Source: Cylindrodendrum hubeiense
Taxonomy: Eukaryota; Ascomycota; Sordariomycetes; Hypocreales; Nectriaceae
Length of the DNA: 61,155 nt
NCBI GenBank assembly: GCA_014621425.1
Contig: JAANBB010000238.1
Span: forward strand, 1 to 61,155
Direction: 5' to 3'
Part shown: positions 34,910 to 45,197 of the stretch, in pieces
Numbering within the stretch: the stretch's first letter is position 1
How the letters are laid out: every line of letters begins with the position of its first letter
Made by a program: the position numbers and the translations under genes
The notes under the pieces: generated by a model
The model's input: the letters and a program-made list of their open reading frames with translations, nothing else
Database searches by the model: none
What the model was told of the DNA's origin: nothing

Positions 34910-36235
34910 GGGGGGTTTTTTTTTTTACCTGTCGTTCTCATTTTTGGCTCTCTCTTTGGCACAAAGTAGATGGGATTCTAATCGAACTCAATCAAATCTG
35001 ACATTAAGGGATATCCTTGCTGCGATGTCCGATGTTCGGAGGTCCCTTCTCATTCACTATGCTAGCTCTGTATCCCTCTCTCGGGTTGTCCTCTACACCG
35101 TTTATTGTTCGAGAGATCTTGAGGATGGTCCTGGGCCCCTCTGAAGGCAAAAATGCCTGAGGTCTTGTGTTTATCCAGCAAGGTATTTCTTCACTTGTTT
35201 GGTACATAATTTTCAAGACAAAGGTGGCAAACGGGGGGCAAGCTTTTGTGAACTCCGTCGCAGTATAGGTTGTATGAATGTATTTCATCTTGGATGGGAT
35301 GAGTTGTCCGGTATCTGCAATAGGGGGTTTGCCTTAAATGTAATTCCACACCAAAGTGAAGTACATGCTCAATATGATGTAAGACGCGGGCCATATACTA
35401 CGCACTGTAATTATATACGTCCCTGGTAGTACGAAGAACAATCAGCGCTCGAATTAACTCGCATTGAATTATTCCGCCATGATCGCTGTCTGGTATTAAC
35501 CTGGGCATCGCTGGTAGAGGGACCGTCAACCCTTTCATTTCTCAGTGGCACAACGGGCTTGGCGAAATCAGACAAACTTACATTATCTTTCCTTCCACTT
35601 ATAATTCGATAATACACTTAATTAAACCGGCTTCGGAGGTACACTTCCAACCTATAAAATGACCCTCGACCCAATACAACCGTTCTTGGGGTTCCTGTAC
35701 TCGCTCGATACTCACTCAATCCATAGATGGCTTGGGCCGACATTGAATCCACCAGGAAGGGAATCCAGAAAAGATCCATTACAAACAACCGGGTATGCAG
35801 ATACCGAGTTCATGGAAATCTGGGCTGTTGGTAATATCCCAGCATGTAGTGGGCATGGGGGAGAGAGAGCAGCTCATTGATCATAGCTGCACCACTTAGG
35901 GGTCGACCTTGTCATGATCACTCCAGCTTTTTTTTTCGTAGGAAGGACATGTCGCCATACTAGACGTTACCAATATATTTGCTCTCGAGCCTTGTTTTCC
36001 TCTCGGTTTTCCCAGCCACTGTTTAGTCCAGCGAAGCACAGCCACTCAGACCATATCATAATCACGGCGTTGAGGTTCATAATTCACACTGTTTAACGTA
36101 CAACTCTCTGTCTCTTGTTCATGTGTGGAGTGGCGAGATTTGCTTTGGGTATGCCTCACGTCTGTATCATATCCTCCTGGTGTACTCAGCCTCATTCGGG
36201 ATACATAGTTGAACGCACGAGAAGAACATGAGAGC
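34910..36235. other. Gene-poor spacer between 5S and tRNA-Cys
   Basis: About 1.3 kb, AT-richer than the coding blocks. It has a G/T homopolymer region just after the 5S gene and no recognisable protein or RNA gene. Confidence 0.5.
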
Positions 36236-36240
36236 AAAAA
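36236..36240 (-). terminator. Pol III oligo-T terminator of tRNA-Cys
   Basis: Five T's on the transcribed strand, starting 9 nt after the tRNA discriminator base. This supports a pol III transcription unit here. Confidence 0.75.
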
Positions 36241-36248
36241 GTATGTCA

Positions 36249-36373
36249 AGGACCGAGCGTGGATCGAACACGCGACCTAGGGATCTGCAATCCCTCGCTG
36301 AGGCCTTCGTTAGCAATCGTGAGTTGCAGAGTGAGACATGAATTCCATACCTCTACCACTGAGCTATCTGTCC
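36249..36373 (-). tRNA. tRNA-Cys(GCA), D-stem interrupted by a 53-bp insert
   Basis: Reading the minus strand: acceptor GGACAGA, TA, D-stem GCTC, loop AGTGGTA, then GAG. After a 53-bp insert come C, the anticodon arm AGGGA-TTGCAGA-TCCCT (anticodon GCA), variable loop AGGTC, T-arm GCGTG-TTCGATC-CACGC, acceptor TCGGTCC and U73, the discriminator expected of tRNA-Cys. Mature length is 72 nt. With the insert removed exactly, D-stem GCTC/GAGC pairs perfectly; with it left in, the last D-stem pair is lost. The A box (TAGCTCAGTGG) and B box (GTTCGATCC) are good, and a T5 stop follows. One acceptor pair (A5-G68) is mismatched, so a decayed copy cannot be excluded. No intron is present at the standard 37/38 position. 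Confidence 0.85.
36298..36350 (-). other. Spliceosomal-type intron within tRNA-Cys
   Basis: 53 bp with donor GTATGG, branch box TTGCTAAC, 12 nt from branch A to the end, and acceptor CTCAG. Length and signals match the mRNA introns of neighbouring genes (54-66 bp). It interrupts the tRNA between D-stem nucleotides 24 and 25, not at the canonical tRNA intron site, and leaves no target duplication. Confidence 0.75.
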
Positions 36374-37330
36374 AAGCGATGAATCCTATTGGGGTTCAAT
36401 TCATACATTAGTCTGGAGTCTCAGGGCGGGGTTTCGCAGTGGGCTGCTGGGAGCCCCGCTATTTTGACACACCCTATAAGGTAGAGAGCCTGGTCCGCTC
36501 TGTGTGAGGAGGCAGGAAGTCCTCCTCTACAGCGCCGACTCGTTGTTATACATGCCCATTGATGACAAATTTACATGGCAGCGTATATTTAGCTACTGCC
36601 TCTTTCGATGGATATTTAGTTATGGTTGTATGGATGTTACTAAGCTGTCTGATCGTGCGACTCTGCCGGGCCACACCTATCCTCACTTGGGCTTCCTAAC
36701 CATTCATCTCATTATCCACATTGTAGGCCAGTTCCCAGCTACCCTAGATCCGACACAAAAATTACACTGTAAGTTTAACGTCAGCAGTCTTTGATGGTGG
36801 AGATACGGCAGATATAAATAGTTGAGCAATGGGATGGGGTAGACCTAGATCGTTGTATTGGTGTGTTTATTGCAATCACTCGACGAGGGTGCCGCAAATG
36901 TGGTGCGCCCGGGTCTCATCCAAACCACAACCTTGCATTGCTATTCAAGATCAGGAGCATGAGAGTATGATAGTTCTGTTCTAGGCTTCTTGTAAAAGTA
37001 GCGATATGGGTTATAAGGGCGAGGCCGGCAGTGGAAAATGATGTAGAGAAGAGAAGGTGGTAGCCACTTTAGTAATGTCAGTGAGAGCGAACGACATTAA
37101 GAATAGCGACAGTGAAAGCTTCAACTGCCTCAACGAATCCCAACATAACCAGTATAGGACCCAGCTCAAGTTCATCTAGGCCACGCTCAGGAACCGATTC
37201 CGATCCCAGGCCACGGCCATTTATGAGCCATAATTTATCCTGGGCCGTCAGATGCGGCCACTCCCACTATAGCGGCTACGATTAGACCTAAGATACACTT
37301 TGTCGACTTTTTCCCACAACAACCAATCGT
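36374..37330. other. Spacer between tRNA-Cys and the DUF427-like relic
   Basis: About 950 bp of mixed composition. I see no gene; open frames are short and unrecognisable. Confidence 0.45.
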
Positions 37331-37885
37331 GGAGAAGTTGAACGGACACATCCGGCTTGCTTTCATCGGCTTGGAGATTGTGGAGACGACGGACGCCTAC
37401 TGGTTTATCCAGGCACATCACCAACCAGGTGCTTTACTATCATCATTTGCAACGGTTTATTTCTAGTCCGTGCGATACTCATTCTGCTGCATTGAGATGC
37501 TGTCATGTCTGTGCTTATCCATTTGCTGTTCATATTGCCGAATATGGAAGCTCACAATGGTAATCTCGCTCATAGGCAGTATCCACCTTCCCTGTTCTTT
37601 ATCAAGGTGCTGTTGACGCCGACACGATACAGGTTGTCGTACGAGCGCAAGGAGTTGTCGACGCAATACGCCATCGCAGCGCCGGACGGCGTGGTCATGC
37701 CGAACTGGGCGTGGTTCTACGAGGAACCGAGGCTGCCGTACGAAGTTATCTAGGGATATGTGACGTTCTACGCGCGGCCCTAGCAGTATTTTGTGGACGG
37801 GGAGCGTGTGCTTCCTCAGTGGTCGGATCTGCGTAGGGGATGTGTGACGGGGGACATTGTGAGCACAGAGGATCCTTTGTTGTAG
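37331..37885 (+). pseudogene. Decayed DUF427-like protein gene
   Basis: Two pieces resemble the duplicated beta-tent DUF427 family. The first is GHIRLAFIGLEIVETTDAYW near 37340-37400. The second, from about 37600, reads TPTRYRLSYERKE, WAWFYEEPRLPYEVI, stop, GYVTFYARP, stop, QYFVDGERVLPQ. Both stops are TAG where CAG (or TGG) would fit. The reading frame changes between the two pieces. The function of the family is unclear. The assignment is from remembered family pattern only, so moderate. Confidence 0.5.
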
Positions 37886-40800
37886 GTGCGAGGACTTTTG
37901 AGGGTGATTATCATCGTGAAGGGGACTGGGATGTTGTGAGGCTTGTTTCTGGTCTGTCGCGCGCCTCTCTGGGTTCTGGCTAGCATTGCCAGCCCAATGT
38001 ACGCTTTTGTGATAATCGGGTGACCCAATTAAGGGTTGGAGATGAGATTGGTTAAGGCGAGATGAGTCGATGAACTGAATCTTCCGAGACTAACCGGGGG
38101 AAAATGGGTAAAGGGCCGACGCCGGTGCCGAGATGGTCTGGAATGTCGAGCTGGAGGAGTCTGGTCCGAAGCCAAGCCGTGGGTGGTTTGTTGACTTTGT
38201 TTGATGCAGCTAAATGGCCGGACTATTGGGTGAACCATCAGGCCGGTAGGTGACTATCGCGGTGACTATTTGACAGGGGGGAACGTTCGTTGGTTGGAGG
38301 GGATGCAGATGGCATTTTAGGTTAGGCGATGAAAGGAGACAAAATACTGGAATGGACCCGACAACAATCCCATTCTTGAGAGAGTGGGACGCTCGTCTGG
38401 TTGTGCATATGGGGTTTCAGACTGACCGACTCGCGAGGCAGTGTACACTAGTAAATCCTTCACTGCGGTCGATACACCGCCAACAAACAATTGATCGTCC
38501 CAACACACATTCCTGTGTTGGGTCTGAGTTGCGACAATTCCTCAGTCCCACCTAGCTGAGCCATGTCGGGTAGATTGCTCAGATTCCCGCCCGTCTCTGT
38601 CTGGCGGGAATGGTCTGACAAGGGCCATGGCGCGGAAGCCAAGAATTGGCCCCGGCTGGTTCCCGGATGGACACAGATGTACCCTAGCGCAACATTCCAA
38701 CGGCGGGGATGTGATCCGACAATGCAGGAGGTTGCAATGGGCGCTGATGCGATGAAGGCCCGAGCCCAAATTCAGCCGGAGGCTGAGGGTTGGCGGGCTG
38801 CTGGGCTGCTGGGCTGAGTGGCTGGCGAGCTGCTGAGTCCCATCTCCGGGTTGCTTTTTAAGGTGCTAGGTGCTAGGTGATTACGGAATACGGGGCCATG
38901 TCTGTATCATTGATTACGGGATCTGACTGGGACGGCGACAGTGGAACGGAGGCCGGAGTAAGATTCACTGCGAGACGAGGGAAAGCTGTGGGCGATCTCT
39001 GCAAAGCTGAGTAGATCAGGACGTCGGTAAGAGGGAATGCGTTGAGTGTGTTGAGCAAAGGGATGAGTGTTGGATCGACATGTCTCTCATTGAAGGCCAA
39101 CAGCTGCAAGCTTAGCATCGACTCTGGTGAGCACGTCCAGCAAGGTACTTTGGGTTAGGTGAGCAGAGGGCGGCCCGAGATCGGTACTTTGGAGGGAGTC
39201 TGGGCTGGCGGTCACAGAGGCGGTGGCGGAGGCGGAGGTGGAGGCGGAGAGGCAGGATTGGTGCAGTTGTGCACCCTTAATAACCCCAAGAATGCACCAA
39301 CGTGCACCAACGTGCACCAAACATGCACCAACACGCACCAAGGCGCACCAAAAGTGGTGCACAAAAGCAACCTAACAAATGCAATGCCCCAGCCTCGGTG
39401 CGTGCTCAGCAAGGTACGCACATGGAACAAGTCTAATGTTAGCCCCCACCCAAAGCGATCCACGCATCCTTCGCCTCCGTCGGAAACACGTACATGGTCC
39501 ACACGAGCCCAAAATAAAAAAGGAGACTTTCCAAAAAAAGGGGTGGCGGAGGGAGGCAGCCCCGGTTGGCCCCATACTGGAAACACGAGGCAGCACCACA
39601 AACCGCACAGAGTCGTGTCAGGTCGCCGCTGATGTGTGAGAGGGAGGCTGAGACACGAGCGAGAATTGCCGGGCCCCCATATGGGATCGTATCTGATCTC
39701 GTACGGTTGGCGGTCTCTCTAACAATATCTTCCTGACGGTGGTAGCGTTGCTCGTGTCCGTGGTACGCGTTCGTTTTGGGACGCCCTGCCCACCTACCGA
39801 TGCTGTATCCGTATAGGTCACTGCGACTTCGATCCTCGTCTATCCAGTTCCTTTTGGGTTTGAGAGCTTGATGGATCCCCCCTTCTTGAGGTAACCTGAG
39901 GCAAACGCGCAAGCCGCCTTTCTTCCCGGTCACATACCTGAACAACTCCAGAGTTCTGACCGTCTCTTCGCTTGCCCGGTCTGGAGCCCAGCGGCAGCCC
40001 ACCGCTTGCTCTCCTTCAGACAACGATGATGACTCCCTGCATATTGTGGATGCCTTAGATTTGCTCGGGTCGGTGGCGCTGGTGGGGTTACCTACCTAGT
40101 TGATTGCGAGCTCGCAGCCAAGTACTGCGTAGAGTTGTCAGTGCCAGTCGGGGAGAGTCTGCCGTGAGCGCTAACAGGCTGTCGGTATCGGTACCTCCCT
40201 ATTCTGGATACGGTGCCCTGAGGCCCCGCACATGGTACCCTTGATTGGCTGGGGGGCAGGCCTGGTCTGCCGGGCGGGTTGGAAGCTCCTTCCAATCCTT
40301 CCGTGACCTTCCACACTCCTCGCTCCAACCTCGTTGCCACCTAGAGAGGAACGGAAGGAGCGGAGGCGAATCTCGTCATTATGCAGGTGGTGGACACGAA
40401 CTGTAGGCAGAAGGTAGGACTGGCTTCCTTTGGTCTGGTACGGAATGCTGGTGCCTGCCATAATTAGCAGGTAAGGTGACGGTCAATCGAGGCCGAAGAT
40501 AAGGAGTCAAATCCAGGTGGCGGCCACGACATAAGCAAAAGAAAACCAATGTGCAGCCTACTACGCAGGTACTTTGGTCTTACGATGGTACTACCTCTGT
40601 ACAAACCATCTGCCGACAGATCCAAATACATTGTGTCGCAGCGTAAGACTAGTAATATCCGGGTAGGCTGTATCCGAACGGAGGTCCAAGCCGCCCGTAC
40701 TCTTGTTTGAGTTTTGTTTGTTTGAGACTCAGTACCGTCAGCACCGTCTTTGCCTTTTGCTCGAATTACAGTTTCATCGGATTGGTTTCTCCATCCAACA

Positions 40801-41904
40801 CGAAGCAGTGTGCCGACAATCACCAAGCTCATATCCTTCTCGCCCCAAGCAAATTAATTAAGTTAACTCTTCCCAACATCCACCAATCGACCAACAAGCT
40901 CGCACCATTCCCCCCTAGCAAACCTCCTTTGATTCCTCCCGCCCAAACCGATCGAAGGAACGAGAAGGTCCGTGTGGCAGATTCCAGTGTGAATCTCGCC
41001 CCAGCCTGCCTTGGCCCTCCGTCTCATTCCCATTCCCTCCCCTTCCCTTCCAGCTCCCAGTCGGATGCCAGCCCTGAGCCCCCTTTTGGGAATCTCGAAC
41101 GGTTGTGGGGAACCCTCCTCGCACGGCCTGGGCCTGGGTGGCTGCTGCGTGGACGAAGGCGAAAGCTGTGAATGGCAGAGTCGTACTACGTAGTAGACTC
41201 GTAGGCGGACAGTGGCCGGCCGTTGTGCGTGTCAGCGTCCGGCGCTCAGGGCCGTCGCTGTCAAGAAGTGCGTCCACCAATAGCACGCCACCGGAGGCCA
41301 CCCAGCTCAGCCCTCCCCCCCTGCAGTGAGCCACAACGCCCTGAAGCTCCAGCGGCCTGTGGACTCCCGTGGGTCGATGTGCCGGTGGCCCCTAAACTTA
41401 GCCCCTTCTGAGCCTGGTGCCCACTAAATGCCCGGGGCACTCGATACGTACCTCCCTGGTACCCAGCAGATGGCGAAGTACGTACCCACATCAGGGGCCA
41501 CCCAGGGGTGCCCTCCCCCTGAACTGGAGCCTCAGGCAACAAGATTCATCTCTCCAAACTCTCAACGTGTCCTCAAGATAAAGAGGCCTGGCCGCACCAT
41601 CATCTGACAGCTCTAAGCTCTAAGCCCCTCAAGGAACATTGCCTCAACGAATGGTCGCCCTTCACACCAGCGACTGTGAACACCTTGTCCTCTTCCCATC
41701 TCGTTGCCTTCACCTGACTCATCCATCCTGGCCAGGCTGACTCACGCCTGCCGTTTGATGGTGGATCCGCCGTTGCCTGCGCCAGCTTGTACATGATGCA
41801 GTGGATGTATATCTCCCATTGAGAGCACCAGCCTCGCCTCGAAGAATACCACTTCAAGACGCTATCGCCAAAACACCACACAAGCACAGTCAAAGACAGC
41901 AACC
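37886..41904. other. 4-kb gene-poor stretch and HAC1 upstream region
   Basis: No convincing gene on either strand. It holds a purine GGN tract (about 39215-39250) next to a 10-bp repeat (39292-39351). The last 700 bp are probably HAC1 promoter and a long leader. The only sizeable frames (39439-40023 minus, 194 residues; 40707-41171 plus, 154 residues) show no family resemblance. Confidence 0.5.
39292..39351. repeat. Degenerate 10-11-bp tandem repeat (gtgcaccaac)
   Basis: Six imperfect copies of gtgcaccaac. It lies just downstream of a GGN-rich purine tract. Confidence 0.8.
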
Positions 41905-43259
41905 ATGGCGTTCCAGCAGACCTCCCCCATGGTCAAGTTTGAAAACTCGCCGGCCGAGTCATTCATCTCTACTCCCGGCGAGACCTACTCATCTCTCTTC
42001 GCCGCGGCAACGCCCTCCGCTACCAACACAATGAATCCTATGGAGATGATGACCCCCAAGTCTTTTTCGGAGGACAAGTCCGCAGAGGAGGCCCTCGATG
42101 GTTTCACAGACTCCGAGGACTCTCCCGCTCCCTCCGGAGACAAGAAGAGCGCTAAGAAGCGCAAGTCGTGGGGCCAGGTCCTCCCTGAGCCCAAGACAAA
42201 CCTCCCTCCCAGGTATGCATATGCAAGGCATCCACTCCCTGACCTACCGTCTGACATTCCAAAAAGGAAACGAGCCAAGACCGAAGATGAGAAGGAGCAG
42301 CGACGCGTCGAGCGTGTTCTCCGAAACCGCCGCGCTGCCCAGTCTTCTCGCGAGCGCAAGAGGCTTGAAGTCGAAGCCCTCGAGAAGAGGAACAAGGAGC
42401 TCGAGTCCATGCTCATCAACGCCCAAAAGGCTAACTTGATGCTGGTCGAAGAGCTCAACCGCTTCCGACGCAGCTCTGGTGTCGTGACTCGTTCTTCATC
42501 TCCTCTGGACTCTCTCCGGGATAACCCAGTTACCCTATCTCAGGAGCTCTTCAGCTCACAAGATGGACACAAGCCCAACGCCGACTCATCCGCCCCCCTC
42601 ATGGATGACATCCTTATTTCTAACGCCACTGTTAACCCAGCCTCGCTCTCCCCCGAGCTTGGTCCTGTTGACGACTCATCTGAAGATACCCCTGAGCAGC
42701 CCTCGATGGAGGCGCAGACCAGCGAACTGACTTCGGTTATTTCCCCCGACTTGACACAACGTCCTGCTGAGATGTTGTGCGACCTGCAGTGTCAAACGTC
42801 GGCGGAGATGCCCAAGTCGTTCCTGGTCTCGCAAACCTCGATGCCGCCAGCCTTGGCCTGGCTGCTGCAGCTTCGGATGATGTTGCTTTCAGCCTCGGCG
42901 ATTCTTTCAGCATGTCAGCGGCCCTTGACACAGATCGCTATGTCCTCGAAAGCGGCCTTCTCTCTTCTCCCAACTCCTCAATTATTGACGACGATTATCT
43001 GGTTGGTGACTCTACCGCCAGCTTCACGCATCAGTCCGACTTCGATCTCTTCGACATCAACGACTTCCTCATCGACGAAGCAAACCCTGGCGCTTCAGAC
43101 TTTATGGCAGCGAGCGACTTCGCCGCTGCGGACCATGACCTCGACTTCAAGGTCCACGACCCTGAGACTCAAGTCTCTTCGGAAAATCCTATCCAGCAGC
43201 CCCAGCCTGGCGCGTCCGCTCTCGGATGCGACGCTGGTGGCATTGCGGTTGGTGTCTGA
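41905..43259 (+). CDS. hac1: bZIP unfolded-protein-response factor Hac1/HacA
   Basis: The induced form is join(41905-42212, 42267-42769, 42790-43259), 426 residues. The first intron is conventional (54 bp, GTATGC...AAAAAG). The second is a 20-nt Ire1-type intron at 42770-42789. The N-terminal Ser/Thr/Pro-rich part leads to a bZIP: basic region about 115-135 (RRVERVLRNRRAAQSSRERKR), leucine zipper about 138-170. The shifted frame after Ire1 splicing codes the activation domain with LDTDRYVLESGLLSSPNSSI and FDLFDINDFLIDEAN, a family signature. Unspliced mRNA stays open in the original frame to 43560 (533 residues). The factor drives chaperone and secretory genes during ER stress. Because intron 1 is a multiple of three, one open frame runs through the whole locus and hides the real structure. 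Confidence 0.95.
42756..42796 (+). promoter_or_regulatory. Ire1 splice hairpins of HAC1
   Basis: The 5' cleavage site sits in a 7-nt loop CTGCTGA (42764-42770) closed by an 8-bp stem (42756-42763 with 42771-42778, one G-U pair). The 3' site sits in loop CTGCAGT flanked by GAC/GTC. Both fit the CNGCNGN loop rule for Ire1. Cutting after each second G removes exactly 20 nt. Confidence 0.9.
42770..42789 (+). other. 20-nt unconventional (Ire1) intron of HAC1
   Basis: AGATGTTGTGCGACCTGCAG; its removal shifts the frame so that Pro-Ala-Val joins the conserved C-terminal activation domain. There is no GT-AG border. Confidence 0.92.
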
Positions 43260-43560
43260 AGGACGCGAAGATCGGGTCGGGAACTTGCGGCGCGAGTCCA
43301 ATGGGACGCGCGATGATGATCGCGAGCTGACACGATGTTTGAGCGGCATCGCCTTGCCGTCGAAGGATGTTCTATTAACACTCTTGTGGGCCCTGAAGGT
43401 CGAAGAGCGGAGGATCCGGCGGAGAAGCGGCGCAGTCCTCGATCTCGAGACTCGCTCCCAACAACAACCAGCCAATAATTATAACTTAAAGGTAGTGGGG
43501 GATAAACGGAAGATGGCAGATGTCGACAGCAACAAACAGAAGCGTTGTCGCCTGGCATGA

Positions 43561-43882
43561 AATGAAATGTAACCATGACAATTGGACAAAGGGGGTGCAT
43601 TGGCGTTACAACGGAATTATATCTCTAATGTCCCTAGGTGGGACTGGAAGCAAGGGCTGGGATCTGTACAATTTAGTAAATCCATGCGAATATTCAAGCA
43701 TGTTGATCTTGATTCAATATTTTAAGAAACCACCTCTGTGCATTCATCCTTGTGAGTAACCTCTTGATGGTAAATTTGTTCATCTCTTCTGCTGAGCGGG
43801 TGACATGGATATCAACTAACAACCCCGCTTGTCTAACATCGAAACGCCATATGCCACAATCAATATCTTTGGCCCAAGTAGA
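43561..43882. other. Convergent 3' spacer, HAC1 and Csm3
   Basis: About 320 bp, AT-rich. It is the HAC1 3' flank shared with the leftward Csm3 gene. Nothing else seen. Confidence 0.5.
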
Positions 43883-44894
43883 TTACCATAGTCCTTCCAT
43901 CTCCTGCAGAGCAGCCTCGTCATCGTCGTAATCATTGCTCTTCTCTCCTCCACTGCTTTTCTTTCCTGGTACAGCCTGTTGCTGTTGGTCTTGTACTTCG
44001 GCTTCCGCCATTAGGGCATCTAGGTCATCTTCGTCTGGTTGGGGATCCGCCGGCTTCGAATTCCTTGCTTTATCCTGCCCCTCCGCCTCAGCAATCAGGG
44101 CCTCCAGGTCGTCTTCTTCGGGCTGATCGTTGAGGATGGGGACTATGGGCCGAGAGGTTCGTGGGGTTGCGTCATAGAGATCGTCATCGTCGGGGACATC
44201 GGGATCCCTCTCTGGTGTTTTCGGTGTCTGCGTTGTTGTGGCTGCTGTGGTGGTTTGTCCAGAGTCTCCAGGACCTGAAACGAGGTCCATTATATCCTCG
44301 CCCTCTTGCTCCCTATCCTCCGTGTCCTTGGGCTTTCCTTCGTTAATGAAGTCATTTCGTGCAATCATAATTCGCTTCTTGTGTCCCGCCTTTTCCACCA
44401 TGCCGAGGGCGTCGAGGAACTTGGCCTTGGGGAAGAGGTCATCCAGCCAAAGCTGGTAGAAGGACAACAGGCGGCCGGCATCGGAGAACTGGAGCATAGA
44501 TATCAGTCCGCTGGCCAACATTCCAGGCTGAAGATTGCACGCACCTCGTGTCCCTTGCCTTTGATCTTGAGGTCGCGGGCTCTAGTCCTTAACTTGGGGA
44601 TACCATTTTCGCTGAGTAGCCTGTTCGCCAATATCATCAGCTAAGCCCAGTACCCGGAGAATCGAAAAAGAATCACCTCTCCTCGTCAAGCTTCACGTTG
44701 GGGACTCGTGCTCGCTTCTGTACGGAGACCTCCTTGTCAATTCCAAGGCCGGACTCTGGCTCCTTTCGTTTCTTTGTGGATGCGGTTGGGGGCGAGAGCC
44801 CGAAGGGATCGTCTGAGAGGTTGTCAACGTCGTAATGGTCGAGATCATCGTGTCTTTCTGCGGCTGTAGAGCCAGATTTGAGTGCGGATGACAT
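43883..44894 (-). CDS. csm3: Replication fork protection subunit Csm3/Swi3
   Basis: Three exons, 44894-44677, 44620-44545 and 44488-43883, give 299 residues. Both introns are 56 bp with CTGAT branch boxes. The Swi3 domain spans about residues 70-150 ([26 protein letters not shown], read across two splice sites, then [20 protein letters not shown]). The rest is acidic and disordered, with two copies of a (Q)[23 protein letters not shown] motif near residues 215-270 and a very acidic C-terminus ([16 protein letters not shown]). With Tof1 it stabilises stalled forks, supports the S-phase checkpoint and aids sister cohesion. Two MCB boxes lie 79 and 99 bp upstream of the start, consistent with G1/S expression. 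Confidence 0.92.
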
Positions 44895-44972
44895 TGCTGG
44901 CGTTGTATTCGTTGACAATTTCAGTTGTGCCGCTCCTCTATCGACTCTCGAGCATCCACGATTTCTCACCAG

Positions 44973-44998
44973 ACGCGTCTGCGCAGCCAGGGACGCGT
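44973..44998. promoter_or_regulatory. Pair of MCB (ACGCGT) boxes
   Basis: Two perfect palindromic ACGCGT motifs at 44973-44978 and 44993-44998, 20 bp (two helical turns) apart. They lie in the 303-bp divergent promoter between csm3 and the complex I subunit gene. ACGCGT is the core bound by MBF (Mbp1/Swi6-type) at G1/S genes. The nearer target is csm3. Binding is inferred. Confidence 0.6.
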
Positions 44999-45197
44999 CG
45001 CGAGCTTAATTGATGGCATTCTGCCCTACTAAAAGCGACCTGCCCCACACAACCAATCATCGGCAACTTTGATGGGCTGACCTTCCACGTGACTTATTCC
45101 TGAGGCACCAACCATCGGCTCCAGCTTCAGTATACCGAATTGACGACTTCGACCTTGCGATCCAATTGAGAAACTGTCTAGGACGAAGCACCGCACC

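Noticed and set aside
36249..36373. Canonical 37/38 tRNA intron
   Set aside because: The anticodon arm is contiguous (5-bp stem, 7-nt loop). The extra sequence is in the D-stem, so the usual intron position is excluded.
39439..40023. 194-residue open frame, minus strand
   Set aside because: It contains the low-complexity Pro run and has no family resemblance; likely chance.
41905..43560. Single-exon 551-residue HAC1 frame
   Set aside because: It includes a 54-bp conventional intron and ignores the Ire1 intron. The family's activation domain is in the other frame.
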